Assembly: GCF_024198215.1 (NCBI RefSeq)
Contig: NZ_JAKCFA010000028.1
Span: forward strand, 1 to 64,000
DNA length: 64,000 bases
DNA from: Myxococcus qinghaiensis
GTDB lineage: Bacteria > Myxococcota > Myxococcia > Myxococcales > Myxococcaceae
Reading direction: 5' to 3'
In this document: positions 47,450-55,537 of the stretch, in pieces
How positions within the stretch are numbered: the stretch's first letter is position 1
Layout of the letters: each line of letters starts with the position of its first letter
Program-made: the position numbers and the translations under genes
The notes under the pieces: model-generated
Database searches by the model: none
Seen by the model: only the letters and a program-made list of their open reading frames with translations
Told to the model about the DNA's origin: nothing

Positions 47450-48583
47450 TCAGCCGAACAGCTCCTTCACCTTGGCGAAGAAGCTCTTGGACTGCGGATG
47501 GGACTCCTCGCCGGACAGCTCCGCGAGCTTCTCCAACAGCTCGCGCTGCTTGGAGGACAGCTCCGTGGGCGTCTCCACGACGACGCGCACGTGCTGATCT
47601 CCCCGCTGCTGGCTGTGCAGGTGGGGGATGCCCTTGGCCTTCAGCCTGAACACTTTTCCGGACTGGGTGCCGGCGGGGATGGTCATCTTCACCTTCCCGT
47701 CGAGCGTGGGGACGTCGATCTTCGCCCCCAACGCCGCGTGGGTGAAGGAGATGGGCACCTCGCAGAAGACCTCGTACTCCTCGCGCTGGAAGAGCGGGTG
47801 CTCCTTGACGATGACGGTGACGTAGAGGTCTCCCGGAGGACCGCCCCGGTCTCCCGGCTCACCCATGCCTGTCAGCCGCACCCGCGTGCCGTTGTCCACG
47901 CCCGCGGGGATGGCGACCTCGATGACCTCTTCCGAGGGCGTCTTCCCGGAGCCCTTGCAGCGCGCGCAGGGGTCCGGCACCACCGCGCCCGTGCCGCCGC
48001 AGTCCCCGCAGGGACGCGACACCGCGAAGAAGCCCTGCGTGTAGCGCAGCTCTCCGCTGCCACCGCACGTGCCGCACGCGCGCGGGCCCGCACCGCTCTT
48101 GCTGCCGGAGCCGGTGCACGTCTCACACTTCTTCGGCCGGGGAATCGTCACCTTGGGACGGCTGCCGAACGCGGCCTCCTCGAAGGTGATCTCCAGGTTG
48201 TAGCGCAGGTCCGCGCCACGCGAGCTGGTGCGGCGCCCACCTCCCCGGCCACCGCCGAAGATGTCGCCGAAAATCTCGCCGAAGATGTCGTTGATGTTGA
48301 CGCCCTGGAACCCGCCGCCGGCGCCACCGAAGCCCTCGAAGGGATTGCCCGAGTGACCGAAGCGGTCGTACTTCGCCCGCCGCTCGGGGTCGCTCAGCAC
48401 CTCGTAGGCCTCCGAGGCTTCCTTGAACTTCTCCTCGGCCTCGTTGTTCCCCGGGTTGCGATCCGGGTGGTACTGGAGCGCCACCTTGCGGAACGCGCTC
48501 TTCAACTCCTGCGCGGAGACGGTCTTCTGGACGCCCAGGATCTCGTAGTAGTCGCGTTTCTGACTCGCCGCCGCTGCTGGCAT
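47450..48583 (-). CDS. dnaJ: Chaperone protein DnaJ (class A)
   Basis: A 377-residue class A J-protein, cochaperone that stimulates the ATPase of DnaK. J-domain (about 8-75) with HPD in YHPDRNPGNN, a Gly/Phe-rich linker (GNPFEGFGGAGGGFQG), four zinc-binding CxxCxGxG motifs (CETCTGSG, CGTCGGSG, CGDCGGTG, CARCKGSG) and the C-terminal substrate domains. All key residues are intact. ATG 48583 has AGGGG at good distance; a TTG 9 bases upstream is less likely. dnaK is not in the window. Confidence 0.97.
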   Translation of the reverse strand: MPAAAASQKRDYYEILGVQKTVSAQELKSAFRKVALQYHPDRNPGNNEAEEKFKEASEAYEVLSDPERRAKYDRFGHSGNPFEGFGGAGGGFQGVNINDIFGEIFGDIFGGGRGGGRRTSSRGADLRYNLEITFEEAAFGSRPKVTIPRPKKCETCTGSGSKSGAGPRACGTCGGSGELRYTQGFFAVSRPCGDCGGTGAVVPDPCARCKGSGKTPSEEVIEVAIPAGVDNGTRVRLTGMGEPGDRGGPPGDLYVTVIVKEHPLFQREEYEVFCEVPISFTHAALGAKIDVPTLDGKVKMTIPAGTQSGKVFRLKAKGIPHLHSQQRGDQHVRVVVETPTELSSKQRELLEKLAELSGEESHPQSKSFFAKVKELFG

Positions 48584-48618
48584 TCGCTTCAACCCCTGGA
48601 ATTTGCTGGACTTTTTAA

Positions 48619-48653
48619 CGCTGCGTAAAACTCTGAGTCACTATAACGCAGCG
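48619..48653. promoter_or_regulatory. Inverted repeat upstream of dnaJ
   Basis: CGCTGCGT (48619-48626) and ACGCAGCG (48646-48653) are perfect inverted 8-mers 19 bases apart, 36 bases before the dnaJ start, around an AT-rich spacer containing TTATAGTGACTC on the dnaJ strand. Not a CIRCE element. Candidate operator or promoter-proximal hairpin. Confidence 0.45.
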
Positions 48654-48760
48654 AAACGCGCCAGCAATCCGAGGGGGCAAAACCAAGGCCGCCCGGGAGC
48701 CATGGAGGCCACCGGGCAGCGGAAAAAGGGAAGAAGGCGGATCAGGTGAGGGCGGGTGGG

Positions 48761-49201
48761 CTAGACGGTCCACACGCGGTTGGCGGTGAGCTCCATCCGA
48801 GCCAACCTGCGCTTGAGCGCAGGGTCCACCGCTCCGGTGGACGCCCACTTGGGCACCACGAAGTGCAGCTCCGCGTTGTAGAGCTTCGCGGCGCTGGCGA
48901 GCAGACTCCACCGGTTCTCCGCGGTCGGCTCGTCCACCATGCCTGGGGTGACAATCTCCAGGATGATGGGCGTGCGCGCCGAGTCGGACTGGCGGCAGGT
49001 GAAGTCGGGTCGAGCGTCCTCGATGGTCCCCGACAGGATGGGAGGCGGCATGAATCCGGGGAGGCGGGCCTTGATGTCCGTGTACCCGATGGTGCGGAAG
49101 TACTCGGCCATGAGCCACAGGAGCCGGCGACGCTCCTCGTCTTCAACCACCGGTTCGCAGCCCGGATTGAAAAGGACCTCTTTTTCGTTATTGGTGTCCA
49201 T
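48761..49201 (-). CDS. Hypothetical protein, possible nuclease-like fold
   Basis: A 146-residue protein starting MDTNNEKEVLFNPG. It has helix LLWLMAEYFRTIGYTDIKARL, then RPDFTCRQSD...TPIILEIVTPG, then helical ENRWSLLASAAKLYNAELHFVVPKW. The PD, 14-17 residues, E-x-hydrophobic pattern recalls the PD-(D/E)xK nuclease core but the lysine is missing, so the resemblance is weak. I recognise no family. The frame continues to 49306 but GGGGAG precedes the ATG at 49201. Confidence 0.65.
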   Translation of the reverse strand: MDTNNEKEVLFNPGCEPVVEDEERRRLLWLMAEYFRTIGYTDIKARLPGFMPPPILSGTIEDARPDFTCRQSDSARTPIILEIVTPGMVDEPTAENRWSLLASAAKLYNAELHFVVPKWASTGAVDPALKRRLARMELTANRVWTV

Positions 49202-49358
49202 GGCTCCCCTGAACCTGTCCGCAGGGACGAAGGGGGGCAACGGAACGGGCCTGCCTGCTGGCCATGGCCGGTGGGAAAGCAGCCGACGAAGCTCGACGTC
49301 TGGCATGCCTCTAGACTTGGACCTCTGACGACTCAGTGACAGAGTCCGCCGCCAAACA

Positions 49359-51122
49359 GTGGCTCCCCGTCCCTCCCCCCACGTCTACCGCCGACTCCTC
49401 GGCTACCTGCGCCCCTACCGCCGACTGCTGGCGGCGGGTGTCTGCGCGTCACTCGTCGCCGCCGCGGCGACCTCCGCGTATGCGTGGGTCGTCGGGCCGC
49501 TCCTGCGCGCGGTGCTCACGGACCAGCCCGTCACCGTGGCCGGTGTATCGCTGCCAGGTGATGTGTTGCTGCGGCGATTGCCGCTGGTGGTGGTGGCGCT
49601 CGCGCTGGTGAAGGCCTTCGCCCAGTTCCTCCAGGGTGGCCTTATGCAGCGGCTGGGCCAGCGCGTCATGGCGGACCTGCGTGGGTTTCTCTACGGACGA
49701 CTGCTCGGCCAGCCGCCCGCGTTCTTCGAGCGGCGACACTCGGGCGAGCTCTTGTCGCGCTTCACGTCCGATGTGCCGCTCGTCGAGTTCTCGATAACGC
49801 AGGCGTTGTCATCGTACGTGAAGGATGGGCTGCAGGCGGTGGCGCTGCTGGCGACGTGCTTCCTCATCGACGCGAAGCTTTTCCTCTTCACGTTCATCGT
49901 GGTGCCGGTGACCGTGCTGCCCATCAATCGCTTCGCCCGCTCGCTGAAGAAGGTCGCCGCCCGCTCGCTGCAGAGCCTGGGCGCGCTGACGTCGCTGACG
50001 GCCGAGCAGCTGCAGAACCTGCCGGTGGTGCAGGCCTACGGCGGGCAGGCGCGCGCGCTCGAGTCCTTCGACGTGGAGGCGGACAAGTACCTGGGCGAGA
50101 TGCGCCGCTCGCTGTTCCTGCGCGGCGCGGTGAGCCCCACGGTGGAGCTGCTCGGCATCGCAGGCGTGGCCATGGCGGTGGCGTGGGGCGCGCGCGCGGT
50201 GTCGGCCGACCCGGAGCTCGCGGGACGGCTGCTGTCCTTTCTCGCAGCCGCGTTGCTGTTGTATCAGCCTGTCAAGTCGCTGAGCGGCACGCTGTCCCAG
50301 GTGCTCACGGGCCTGGCGGCGGCGGAGCGGCTGTTCGCCATCGCGGACGAGCCGGCGCCGCCGGACACGGGTGACGCGGCGGGCCCGCTGTCGCAGGCGC
50401 TGGTGCTGGAGGGCGTGAAGGCCACGTACCAGGACGGACGCGAGGCGCTGCGGGGCGTGGACCTGGTGGTGCCCGCGGGCAAGCGCGTGGCGCTGGTGGG
50501 GCCGTCCGGCGCGGGGAAGACGACGCTGTTCTCCGTGCTGCTGGGCTTCCTGCCGTCGTCGGGTGGACGCGTGCTGTGGGACGGAGTCCCGCTGGAGTCG
50601 CTCAAGCCGTCGAGCGTGCGAGGCCAGGTGGCGTGGGTGCCGCAGGAGCCGGTGCTGTTCTCCGGGACGGTGCGGCACAACCTGCGGCTGGGCCGGCCGG
50701 AGGCGACGGACGCGGAGCTGTGGGAGGCGCTCGCGCTGGCGCACGCGGAGGACTTCGTGCGCGCCCTGCCCGGTGGGCTCGACGAGTCCGTGGGCGAGCG
50801 CGGCGGCCGGCTGTCGGGTGGACAGAAGCAGCGGCTGGCGCTGGCGCGCGCGTTCCTGTGCAAGCCGTCGGTGCTGCTGCTGGACGAGCCCACCAGCGCG
50901 CTGGACGCGGCGAGCGAGGCGGCGGTGGGCGCGGGGCTGGAGTCGCTGATGCGCGGGCGCACGGTGCTGGTGATTGCGCATCGCCTGTCCACCGTGCGCG
51001 ACGCGGATGTGATTGCCGTGGTGGAGGCGGGCCGTGTGGTGGAGTCCGGCACTCACGCGGAGCTGCTCGCGCTGCGAGGCCGCTACCTGCGGCTCCTGGG
51101 TGAAGGCGCCGTCGCGGCGTAG
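49359..51122 (+). CDS. ABC transporter, fused permease and ATPase (MsbA-like exporter)
   Basis: A 587-residue half-transporter. Six transmembrane helices (about 20-320) of the type I exporter fold include FFERRHSGELLSRFTSDVPLVE and the coupling-helix region. The nucleotide-binding domain has Walker A GPSGAGKTTLF, signature LSGGQKQRLALARAF, Walker B VLLLDEPTSALD and the switch IAHRLST. It would act as a homodimer; MsbA-like lipid or lipid A export is the nearest guess. GTG start; no strong ribosome site. Confidence 0.92.
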   Translation: MAPRPSPHVYRRLLGYLRPYRRLLAAGVCASLVAAAATSAYAWVVGPLLRAVLTDQPVTVAGVSLPGDVLLRRLPLVVVALALVKAFAQFLQGGLMQRLGQRVMADLRGFLYGRLLGQPPAFFERRHSGELLSRFTSDVPLVEFSITQALSSYVKDGLQAVALLATCFLIDAKLFLFTFIVVPVTVLPINRFARSLKKVAARSLQSLGALTSLTAEQLQNLPVVQAYGGQARALESFDVEADKYLGEMRRSLFLRGAVSPTVELLGIAGVAMAVAWGARAVSADPELAGRLLSFLAAALLLYQPVKSLSGTLSQVLTGLAAAERLFAIADEPAPPDTGDAAGPLSQALVLEGVKATYQDGREALRGVDLVVPAGKRVALVGPSGAGKTTLFSVLLGFLPSSGGRVLWDGVPLESLKPSSVRGQVAWVPQEPVLFSGTVRHNLRLGRPEATDAELWEALALAHAEDFVRALPGGLDESVGERGGRLSGGQKQRLALARAFLCKPSVLLLDEPTSALDAASEAAVGAGLESLMRGRTVLVIAHRLSTVRDADVIAVVEAGRVVESGTHAELLALRGRYLRLLGEGAVAA

Positions 51123-51235
51123 CGGCGCGGAGTCGAGACGGGTTGGCCCGAGCCCCAAGAAGCTGAACGGGAGACACCCCACCCACCGAGCCGCTTGCCT
51201 GCACCCGTGGGCTCTGCCAGCGTTCCCGGCGTCTG

Positions 51236-51613
51236 ATGCGTCACCGGGAGCCCCTGTCCCTCAACGCGTTGCTGCTCGTGCCCGCACTGGCCCTCGCGGC
51301 CGTGGGGTGCGTCGCCGTGTCCGCGCGTCACCTGGCGCTCGCCGCCGCGGCCACCGGCACCCTCTTCCTGGTCCCCATCGTCTTCCGACTGTGGACACGC
51401 ACCTGGTACCGGGGCCTCGTCCTCCGCGGCGCCGGAGTCTTCCTCATCGGCATGCACGTGCCGCTCCTGCTCGGCGGCGCCCTCGCCTACGGCCGCATCG
51501 GATGCGCCGAAGGCGACTGTCCCGGACTCTACCTGCTGGGTGTGCTCGTATCCCCCATCGTCGGCGCCCTCTCCAGCGTCGTGTACTGGCTGGTCGGTCG
51601 TCCCCCAGTCTGA
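51236..51613 (+). CDS. Small four-helix membrane protein
   Basis: A 125-residue protein with four predicted transmembrane segments (about 9-29, 33-50, 62-85, 98-120) and a Cys pair (IGCAEGDCPG) in the last loop. I recognise no family. Its start lies 113 bases after the ABC transporter on the same strand. Confidence 0.68.
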   Translation: MRHREPLSLNALLLVPALALAAVGCVAVSARHLALAAAATGTLFLVPIVFRLWTRTWYRGLVLRGAGVFLIGMHVPLLLGGALAYGRIGCAEGDCPGLYLLGVLVSPIVGALSSVVYWLVGRPPV

Positions 51614-51626
51614 ATTCCAAGAATTA

Positions 51627-51650
51627 CCAGGAGAGACTACTCTCTCCTGG
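51627..51650 (+). promoter_or_regulatory. Perfect hairpin abutting a start codon
   Basis: CCAGGAGAG and CTCTCCTGG (9 bp, loop ACTACT) end one base before the ATG at 51652. The left arm holds AGGAG, the only ribosome-site-like sequence for the gene, so folding would sequester it. No U tract follows, so it is not an ordinary terminator for the upstream gene. Confidence 0.5.
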
Positions 51651-51651
51651 A

Positions 51652-52707
51652 ATGCTTGTTACTCTGCGGCTCCGTTTCGCGCCCGGGCTCTCCGTGGCCT
51701 CGTCCGTGCCTGTCACGGTGTTCTTGTGGTGCTTCACGCTCGCACCCCTGCTGCACGGGCCGCAGGCCCTCGCGGGCACCGTGGATGCCGCCGGTCCGTT
51801 CGCCGCCGTGGTGGCGTTGGCACTACTCGTGGAGTTGCCTCTGCTGTCGCTCGCCCTGGCCAGCATCGGCCTGGGGCGCCGTGTGCCGCTCGCCGTCATG
51901 CTGGGCATGGCCACCCTGCCGTGGATGGTGGGCCTCCTGGGCACTGAAGTCCTGGTGGGCCGCGCGATGTCCGGCCTGACGCGACTGTCCACCCACGACA
52001 CCGCGCTGGACGTCGCGATGAGCACCGGCCACGCCATGGCGCCCCGCCTCCTGGGGGCGTGGACGAGCGCCGCGCTGCTGCTGGGGCTGTCGGTGGGGCT
52101 CGCGCTGGCGCGCTTCGGCCCGTCGTGCGCGGAAGACGCGGCGGGACTCAGGCGGGGGCGGGGGCTGCTGCTCGCCAGCGCCGTGACGGCGGCGCTGGCT
52201 TCAGTGGCGGCGGTGGGGGCGCTGGAGGCGCGACACTTCCTGGAGATGCTCACCGGCATGGGCCAGGTGCCCGAGTCGATGCGCGAGGAGTGGGTGGCGA
52301 CGGGCATGGAGGCCGCCGCGCGGCTGCGCGAGGTGCGCTGGCTGTGCACGTCCCTGCTGGCCGTGCTGGGCCTCATGCTGCTGGCGCGAGGCGCCACCCG
52401 CCGCGAGACCTCCCATCCCACGCCTCGCTGGGCGCTCCGACTGGTGCCCGCGGCCGCCGTGACGGCGCTGCTGGTGATGGACGTGCACCCCGTGCGGTCC
52501 GTGGCCGAGAGCGCGCATATCACCCTCCCCCGGAACCGGGCCGCGGCGCCCACCACGCTGGACATGCTGCGTCTTTTGGGGCTCGACGTCGCTCCGGCTC
52601 AGAGCAGCCAGATGAGCAACAGGAGACCCACCACCACGCCCACGCCGAACACGGCGAGCATCACCAGTCCCTCGGAGCCGCGTGCCTCCGGCGGCACCAC
52701 CTCCTGA
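51652..52707 (+). CDS. Multi-pass membrane protein of unknown function
   Basis: A 351-residue protein with about seven hydrophobic segments (VPVTVFLWCFTLAPLL, FAAVVALALLVELPLLSLALASIGL, VPLAVMLGMATLPWMVGLLG, LGAWTSAALLLGLSVGLALA, LLLASAVTAALASVAAVGAL, WLCTSLLAVLGLMLLARG, RLVPAAAVTALLVMDV). No family recognised. The last 36 codons overlap the 3' end of a convergent gene and are polar and low-complexity, so the frame may run past its original stop. It is preceded directly by a perfect hairpin. Confidence 0.72.
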   Translation: MLVTLRLRFAPGLSVASSVPVTVFLWCFTLAPLLHGPQALAGTVDAAGPFAAVVALALLVELPLLSLALASIGLGRRVPLAVMLGMATLPWMVGLLGTEVLVGRAMSGLTRLSTHDTALDVAMSTGHAMAPRLLGAWTSAALLLGLSVGLALARFGPSCAEDAAGLRRGRGLLLASAVTAALASVAAVGALEARHFLEMLTGMGQVPESMREEWVATGMEAAARLREVRWLCTSLLAVLGLMLLARGATRRETSHPTPRWALRLVPAAAVTALLVMDVHPVRSVAESAHITLPRNRAAAPTTLDMLRLLGLDVAPAQSSQMSNRRPTTTPTPNTASITSPSEPRASGGTTS

Positions 52708-53249
52708 GGGTGAGGCGCGCCGTAGACGAACAGCGACTGCTCCACGGGCGCCGGGGCGGGCATGGGCGCGGGCTCCAGCGACGGCAGCGTGGGCTCCGAC
52801 GGGCGCTGCGCCTCTCGAGCGATGATGCCCGCGCCGGCCATCTCCAGTCCCTCGCGGGCCAGCGCCAGCACCCGCTGCATGTGCAGGATGTAGCGGTCCT
52901 GTCCGGTGTACGTCCCCATGGCCTGCGCGGCGCGCACCAGCCGGTGGGGGACGAGCTGGGGATCCGCCTTCACCACCGCCGCCGCGGGACTGGGGCGCGC
53001 GCCTTCGGACTCCACGCGGCCGGTGCGCACGCCCTCGCCGCTGGCCCACATGTAGTGGTCCTCCAGCAGCGTCAGCTCCTGCCGCCGCACCCGGCCGTCG
53101 GAGTCCACCTGCGACATCAGCTCCGCGCCGTCCATGCCCATGTGCCAGACGGTGCGCAGGCCATTCTCTCCCGGAGGGCCCTCCACCGCGTGGACGCGGG
53201 AGAGCGCTTGCACCGCGGTCTTCAACGTCTCGGGCGAGGACTCGGCCAT
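52599..53249 (-). CDS. Tail-anchored membrane protein of unknown function
   Basis: A 216-residue protein. Residues 1-120 look like a sensor-type globular domain (LKTAVQALSRVHAVEGPPGENGLRTVWHMGMDGAELMSQVDSDGRVRRQELTLLEDHYMW then VVKADPQLVPHRLVRAAQAM). A Pro-rich linker follows, and a single C-terminal transmembrane helix (GLVMLAVFGVGVVVGLLLLIWLL) ends it, so it is tail-anchored with the domain in the cytoplasm. Similar genes should be found only in myxobacteria. It overlaps the convergent membrane protein gene by 109 bases. Confidence 0.77.
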   Translation of the reverse strand: MAESSPETLKTAVQALSRVHAVEGPPGENGLRTVWHMGMDGAELMSQVDSDGRVRRQELTLLEDHYMWASGEGVRTGRVESEGARPSPAAAVVKADPQLVPHRLVRAAQAMGTYTGQDRYILHMQRVLALAREGLEMAGAGIIAREAQRPSEPTLPSLEPAPMPAPAPVEQSLFVYGAPHPQEVVPPEARGSEGLVMLAVFGVGVVVGLLLLIWLL

Positions 53250-53424
53250 CAGGAGTCGGAGACTAGGGGCGCCGCGTCGGAAACGGAAGGCGGCCGTGCC
53301 CCTGCCCGCTCGCCCCTACCCGCTCCCGCGCTCGCGTCCGTCTGCCCAGCTTGAGGAAGGAGGCGGGGGGCGCGTGCGCCAGCGGACATCTGGCGCGGGT
53401 GCGCCTGCCGCACGGAGCCCCACC

Positions 53425-53649
53425 ATGGCCATCATCATCCCCGACGAGCCCCTGGACACCCCTTTCACGCTCCCCGGCAACCGCGCCGAGGTGACGGGTG
53501 AGCCGGACGAACACTTCCTCACCGCGCAGGTGAGCTGGGACGGCGAACGCCAGCACGGCGGCGGCCATGTCCCCGAGGATTTCGAATGGACCTCCAATCC
53601 CAAGGAGCGCCAGGACGCGCTGATGGGCGAGTGGCCCGAGGAGCACTGA
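53425..53649 (+). CDS. Small acidic hypothetical protein
   Basis: A 74-residue protein, MAIIIPDEPLDTPFTLPGNRAEV, rich in Asp, Glu, Pro and Trp, with no signal or membrane segment. GGAG lies 9 bases before the ATG. It starts a run of three small plus-strand genes (53425-55021). Family unknown. Confidence 0.65.
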   Translation: MAIIIPDEPLDTPFTLPGNRAEVTGEPDEHFLTAQVSWDGERQHGGGHVPEDFEWTSNPKERQDALMGEWPEEH

Positions 53650-53695
53650 TGCCGCGTGCGCTCGGCTGTCCGCCGGGGTAAGCGTCCCCGCCGCC

Positions 53696-54457
53696 ATGAG
53701 CCGCTCCAAGGACAGAGGTCAGGACTTCACGCGCGAGTTCGAGGGCGCGCAGACACTCGATGGACTGCTGGAGGTGTCCGGCAGCGCCTGCGACACCGCG
53801 GAGGTGCTCGCCCGCATGCAGGCGGCCCACGCCGAGGGGCGCCCGCACAGCGACGTCATCCCGGGGCTGTTCGAGGAGGAGCCGCGCTTCCCCTCGCCGG
53901 ACGTCGCCCGGCTGCTGTACCAGAACCTCCTGGGCCTCTGGGACCTGGTGGAGGAGGGGCGCGCGGTGCGGCTGGAGGACGGCCCTCGCCCGCCCCGGCC
54001 GAAGAAGGTCAAGGCCAGCCAGCCGCCGGCCTTCCACCCGGACGAACCCACGGGCGAATTCGTGGAGGCGGCCTGGCGTTACCTGGAAGACGACGAGAAG
54101 GCGCGCACGCGGCTGATGCACTCCTTCGAAAACCGGCAGGATGCCTTGCTGGGCGCGCTTGACGCCGCGGGGCTCACGGACGAAGGATACGGGGTCGCCC
54201 GCCACCTGCTCTTCGAGCTGTACGCCATGCTGGAGCTGGGGTGGTCGCCGGGAGTCGCTTCGGTGCGCTCGGCGGCGCTGGTCGCGGACACGACGGCTCC
54301 ACCGGTGCCCCAGTCCCTGCGGACGTATGCGGACGAGGCGCTCTTCGAGGCGGAGCAGGACGAGGAGCAGCCCCTGACCGCACAGGAGCTGGAGGCGGTG
54401 CGCACCCTCGTCCGCAGTGGACTCGCGGCGCTCTGGGGCGCACGCAAGGGGAGATGA
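53696..54457 (+). CDS. Conserved hypothetical helical protein
   Basis: A 253-residue soluble protein, mainly helical: AQTLDGLLEVSGSACDTAEVLARMQAAHAEGR, ARLLYQNLLGLWDLVEEGRAV, a Pro/Lys linker (PRPPRPKKVKASQPPAFHPDEP) and YGVARHLLFELYAMLELGWSPG. No motif I can assign. It is 46 bases after the small acidic protein gene and ends 3 bases before the next start, so all three probably form one operon. Confidence 0.78.
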   Translation: MSRSKDRGQDFTREFEGAQTLDGLLEVSGSACDTAEVLARMQAAHAEGRPHSDVIPGLFEEEPRFPSPDVARLLYQNLLGLWDLVEEGRAVRLEDGPRPPRPKKVKASQPPAFHPDEPTGEFVEAAWRYLEDDEKARTRLMHSFENRQDALLGALDAAGLTDEGYGVARHLLFELYAMLELGWSPGVASVRSAALVADTTAPPVPQSLRTYADEALFEAEQDEEQPLTAQELEAVRTLVRSGLAALWGARKGR

Positions 54458-54460
54458 AGG

Positions 54461-55021
54461 ATGGCCAAGGACAGGGACGACAACGGCGGCGGCTTCTCCG
54501 GGAAGCGCGACAAGACGTGGCGAGAAATCGACGCGGGGCGCGCCAAGGGCAGCAAGTACCACTCCCGCCAGGATGACCCCGCGCAGCAGAAGATTGAGCG
54601 CAGCGCGAGCTACCAGAAGTACAAGACCGCCGCGGACGCGCTCTTCACCGGCGGCGAGCTTCCCGAGGGGCTGGCGAAGACGTTCGACCCGGAGGGCAAG
54701 CGCAAGGCCCAGAAGCAGGCCATGCAGAAAGTCACCGAGTCCGAGACGCGCGCCGACTGGGTGAAGGCCGTGGTGGACTACCTGGAGAAGTACCCGGAGC
54801 TGCCCGAAGACGCGTACTTCCTGGACAGCCTGCTGGACCATCCGCGCGAGCGCATCGTCGACAAGGCGCTGTCCCGGCTGGAGGGACTGGCCGAAGAGGG
54901 CAAGCTGCCGAAGAAGGTGCCGCAGAGCCTGGACCAGCGGCTGAAGTCGGTGGAGCTGACCAGCATGGACCCCGACATGCAGGGCCGCGCCAAGGCGCTG
55001 CGCGAGAAGCTGCGCGCCTGA
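54461..55021 (+). CDS. Conserved hypothetical protein with Lys-rich N-terminus
   Basis: A 186-residue soluble, charged protein: a disordered start (MAKDRDDNGGGFSGKRDKTWREIDAGRAKG) with SKYHSRQDDPAQQKIE, then helices EGKRKAQKQAMQKVTE, WVKAVVDYLEKYPELPEDAYFLDSLLDHPRERIVDKALSRL, a repeat-like pattern reminiscent of HEAT-type units. Probably DNA, RNA or protein binding through its basic face; not established. An ATG 3 bases after the previous stop with GGGGAGATGAAGG upstream shows coupling. Confidence 0.8.
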   Translation: MAKDRDDNGGGFSGKRDKTWREIDAGRAKGSKYHSRQDDPAQQKIERSASYQKYKTAADALFTGGELPEGLAKTFDPEGKRKAQKQAMQKVTESETRADWVKAVVDYLEKYPELPEDAYFLDSLLDHPRERIVDKALSRLEGLAEEGKLPKKVPQSLDQRLKSVELTSMDPDMQGRAKALREKLRA

Positions 55022-55146
55022 GTCCGGAGTGTCGCGAAGGCGTTGGACGCCGCGCCGTCGCGAGCGACAAACCTGACACGAGGCTGACAGGAACAGGGGC
55101 CATGCTGACTTCGCTCGGGCACTTCGCGCCGGGCGGGAGACACGTC

Positions 55147-55521
55147 ATGGCCCATCGAGTGAACTGGTTCGAGATTCCCGTCGTCGACCTGGCGCGCGCC
55201 ACGCGCTTCTACGAGGCGGTGCTGTCCACCACGCTGAAGGTGGAGGACTTCCACGGCACGCGGCTCGCCGTCTTCACCCGGAAGCAGGAGGGAGATGTGA
55301 CGGGGGCGCTCGTCCACTCGGCGCACCTGCGGCCCTCGTTGGAGGGGAGCCGGGTGTACCTGGACGCGGGCACGGATTTGGATGGCGCCATCCGCCGAGT
55401 CCCTCAGGCCGGCGGCAAGGTGCTGGTGGAGAAGACGTCCATTGGAGCGCTGGGTGCGTTCGCCGTGGTGCGGGACACCGAGGGCAACGCGGTGGCGCTT
55501 CATGCGCACGTGACGGCGTGA
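55147..55521 (+). CDS. VOC family (glyoxalase/bleomycin-resistance-like) protein
   Basis: A 124-residue vicinal-oxygen-chelate protein: NWFEIPVVDLARATRFYEAVL at the first strand-helix, RVYLDAGTDLDGAIRRVPQAGGKVLVEKTSIGALGAFAVVRDTEGNAVALH at the second module. The usual metal ligands are partly retained (Glu in WFEIP; His/Glu in TEGNAVALH). Role unknown. GGGAG precedes the ATG at 55147. Confidence 0.9.
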   Translation: MAHRVNWFEIPVVDLARATRFYEAVLSTTLKVEDFHGTRLAVFTRKQEGDVTGALVHSAHLRPSLEGSRVYLDAGTDLDGAIRRVPQAGGKVLVEKTSIGALGAFAVVRDTEGNAVALHAHVTA

Positions 55522-55537
55522 GCGAAGTGGAGCGGTG

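Noticed and set aside
48584..48760. CIRCE element (HrcA operator) upstream of dnaJ
   Set aside because: The inverted repeat present is CGCTGCGT/ACGCAGCG, not the CIRCE sequence.
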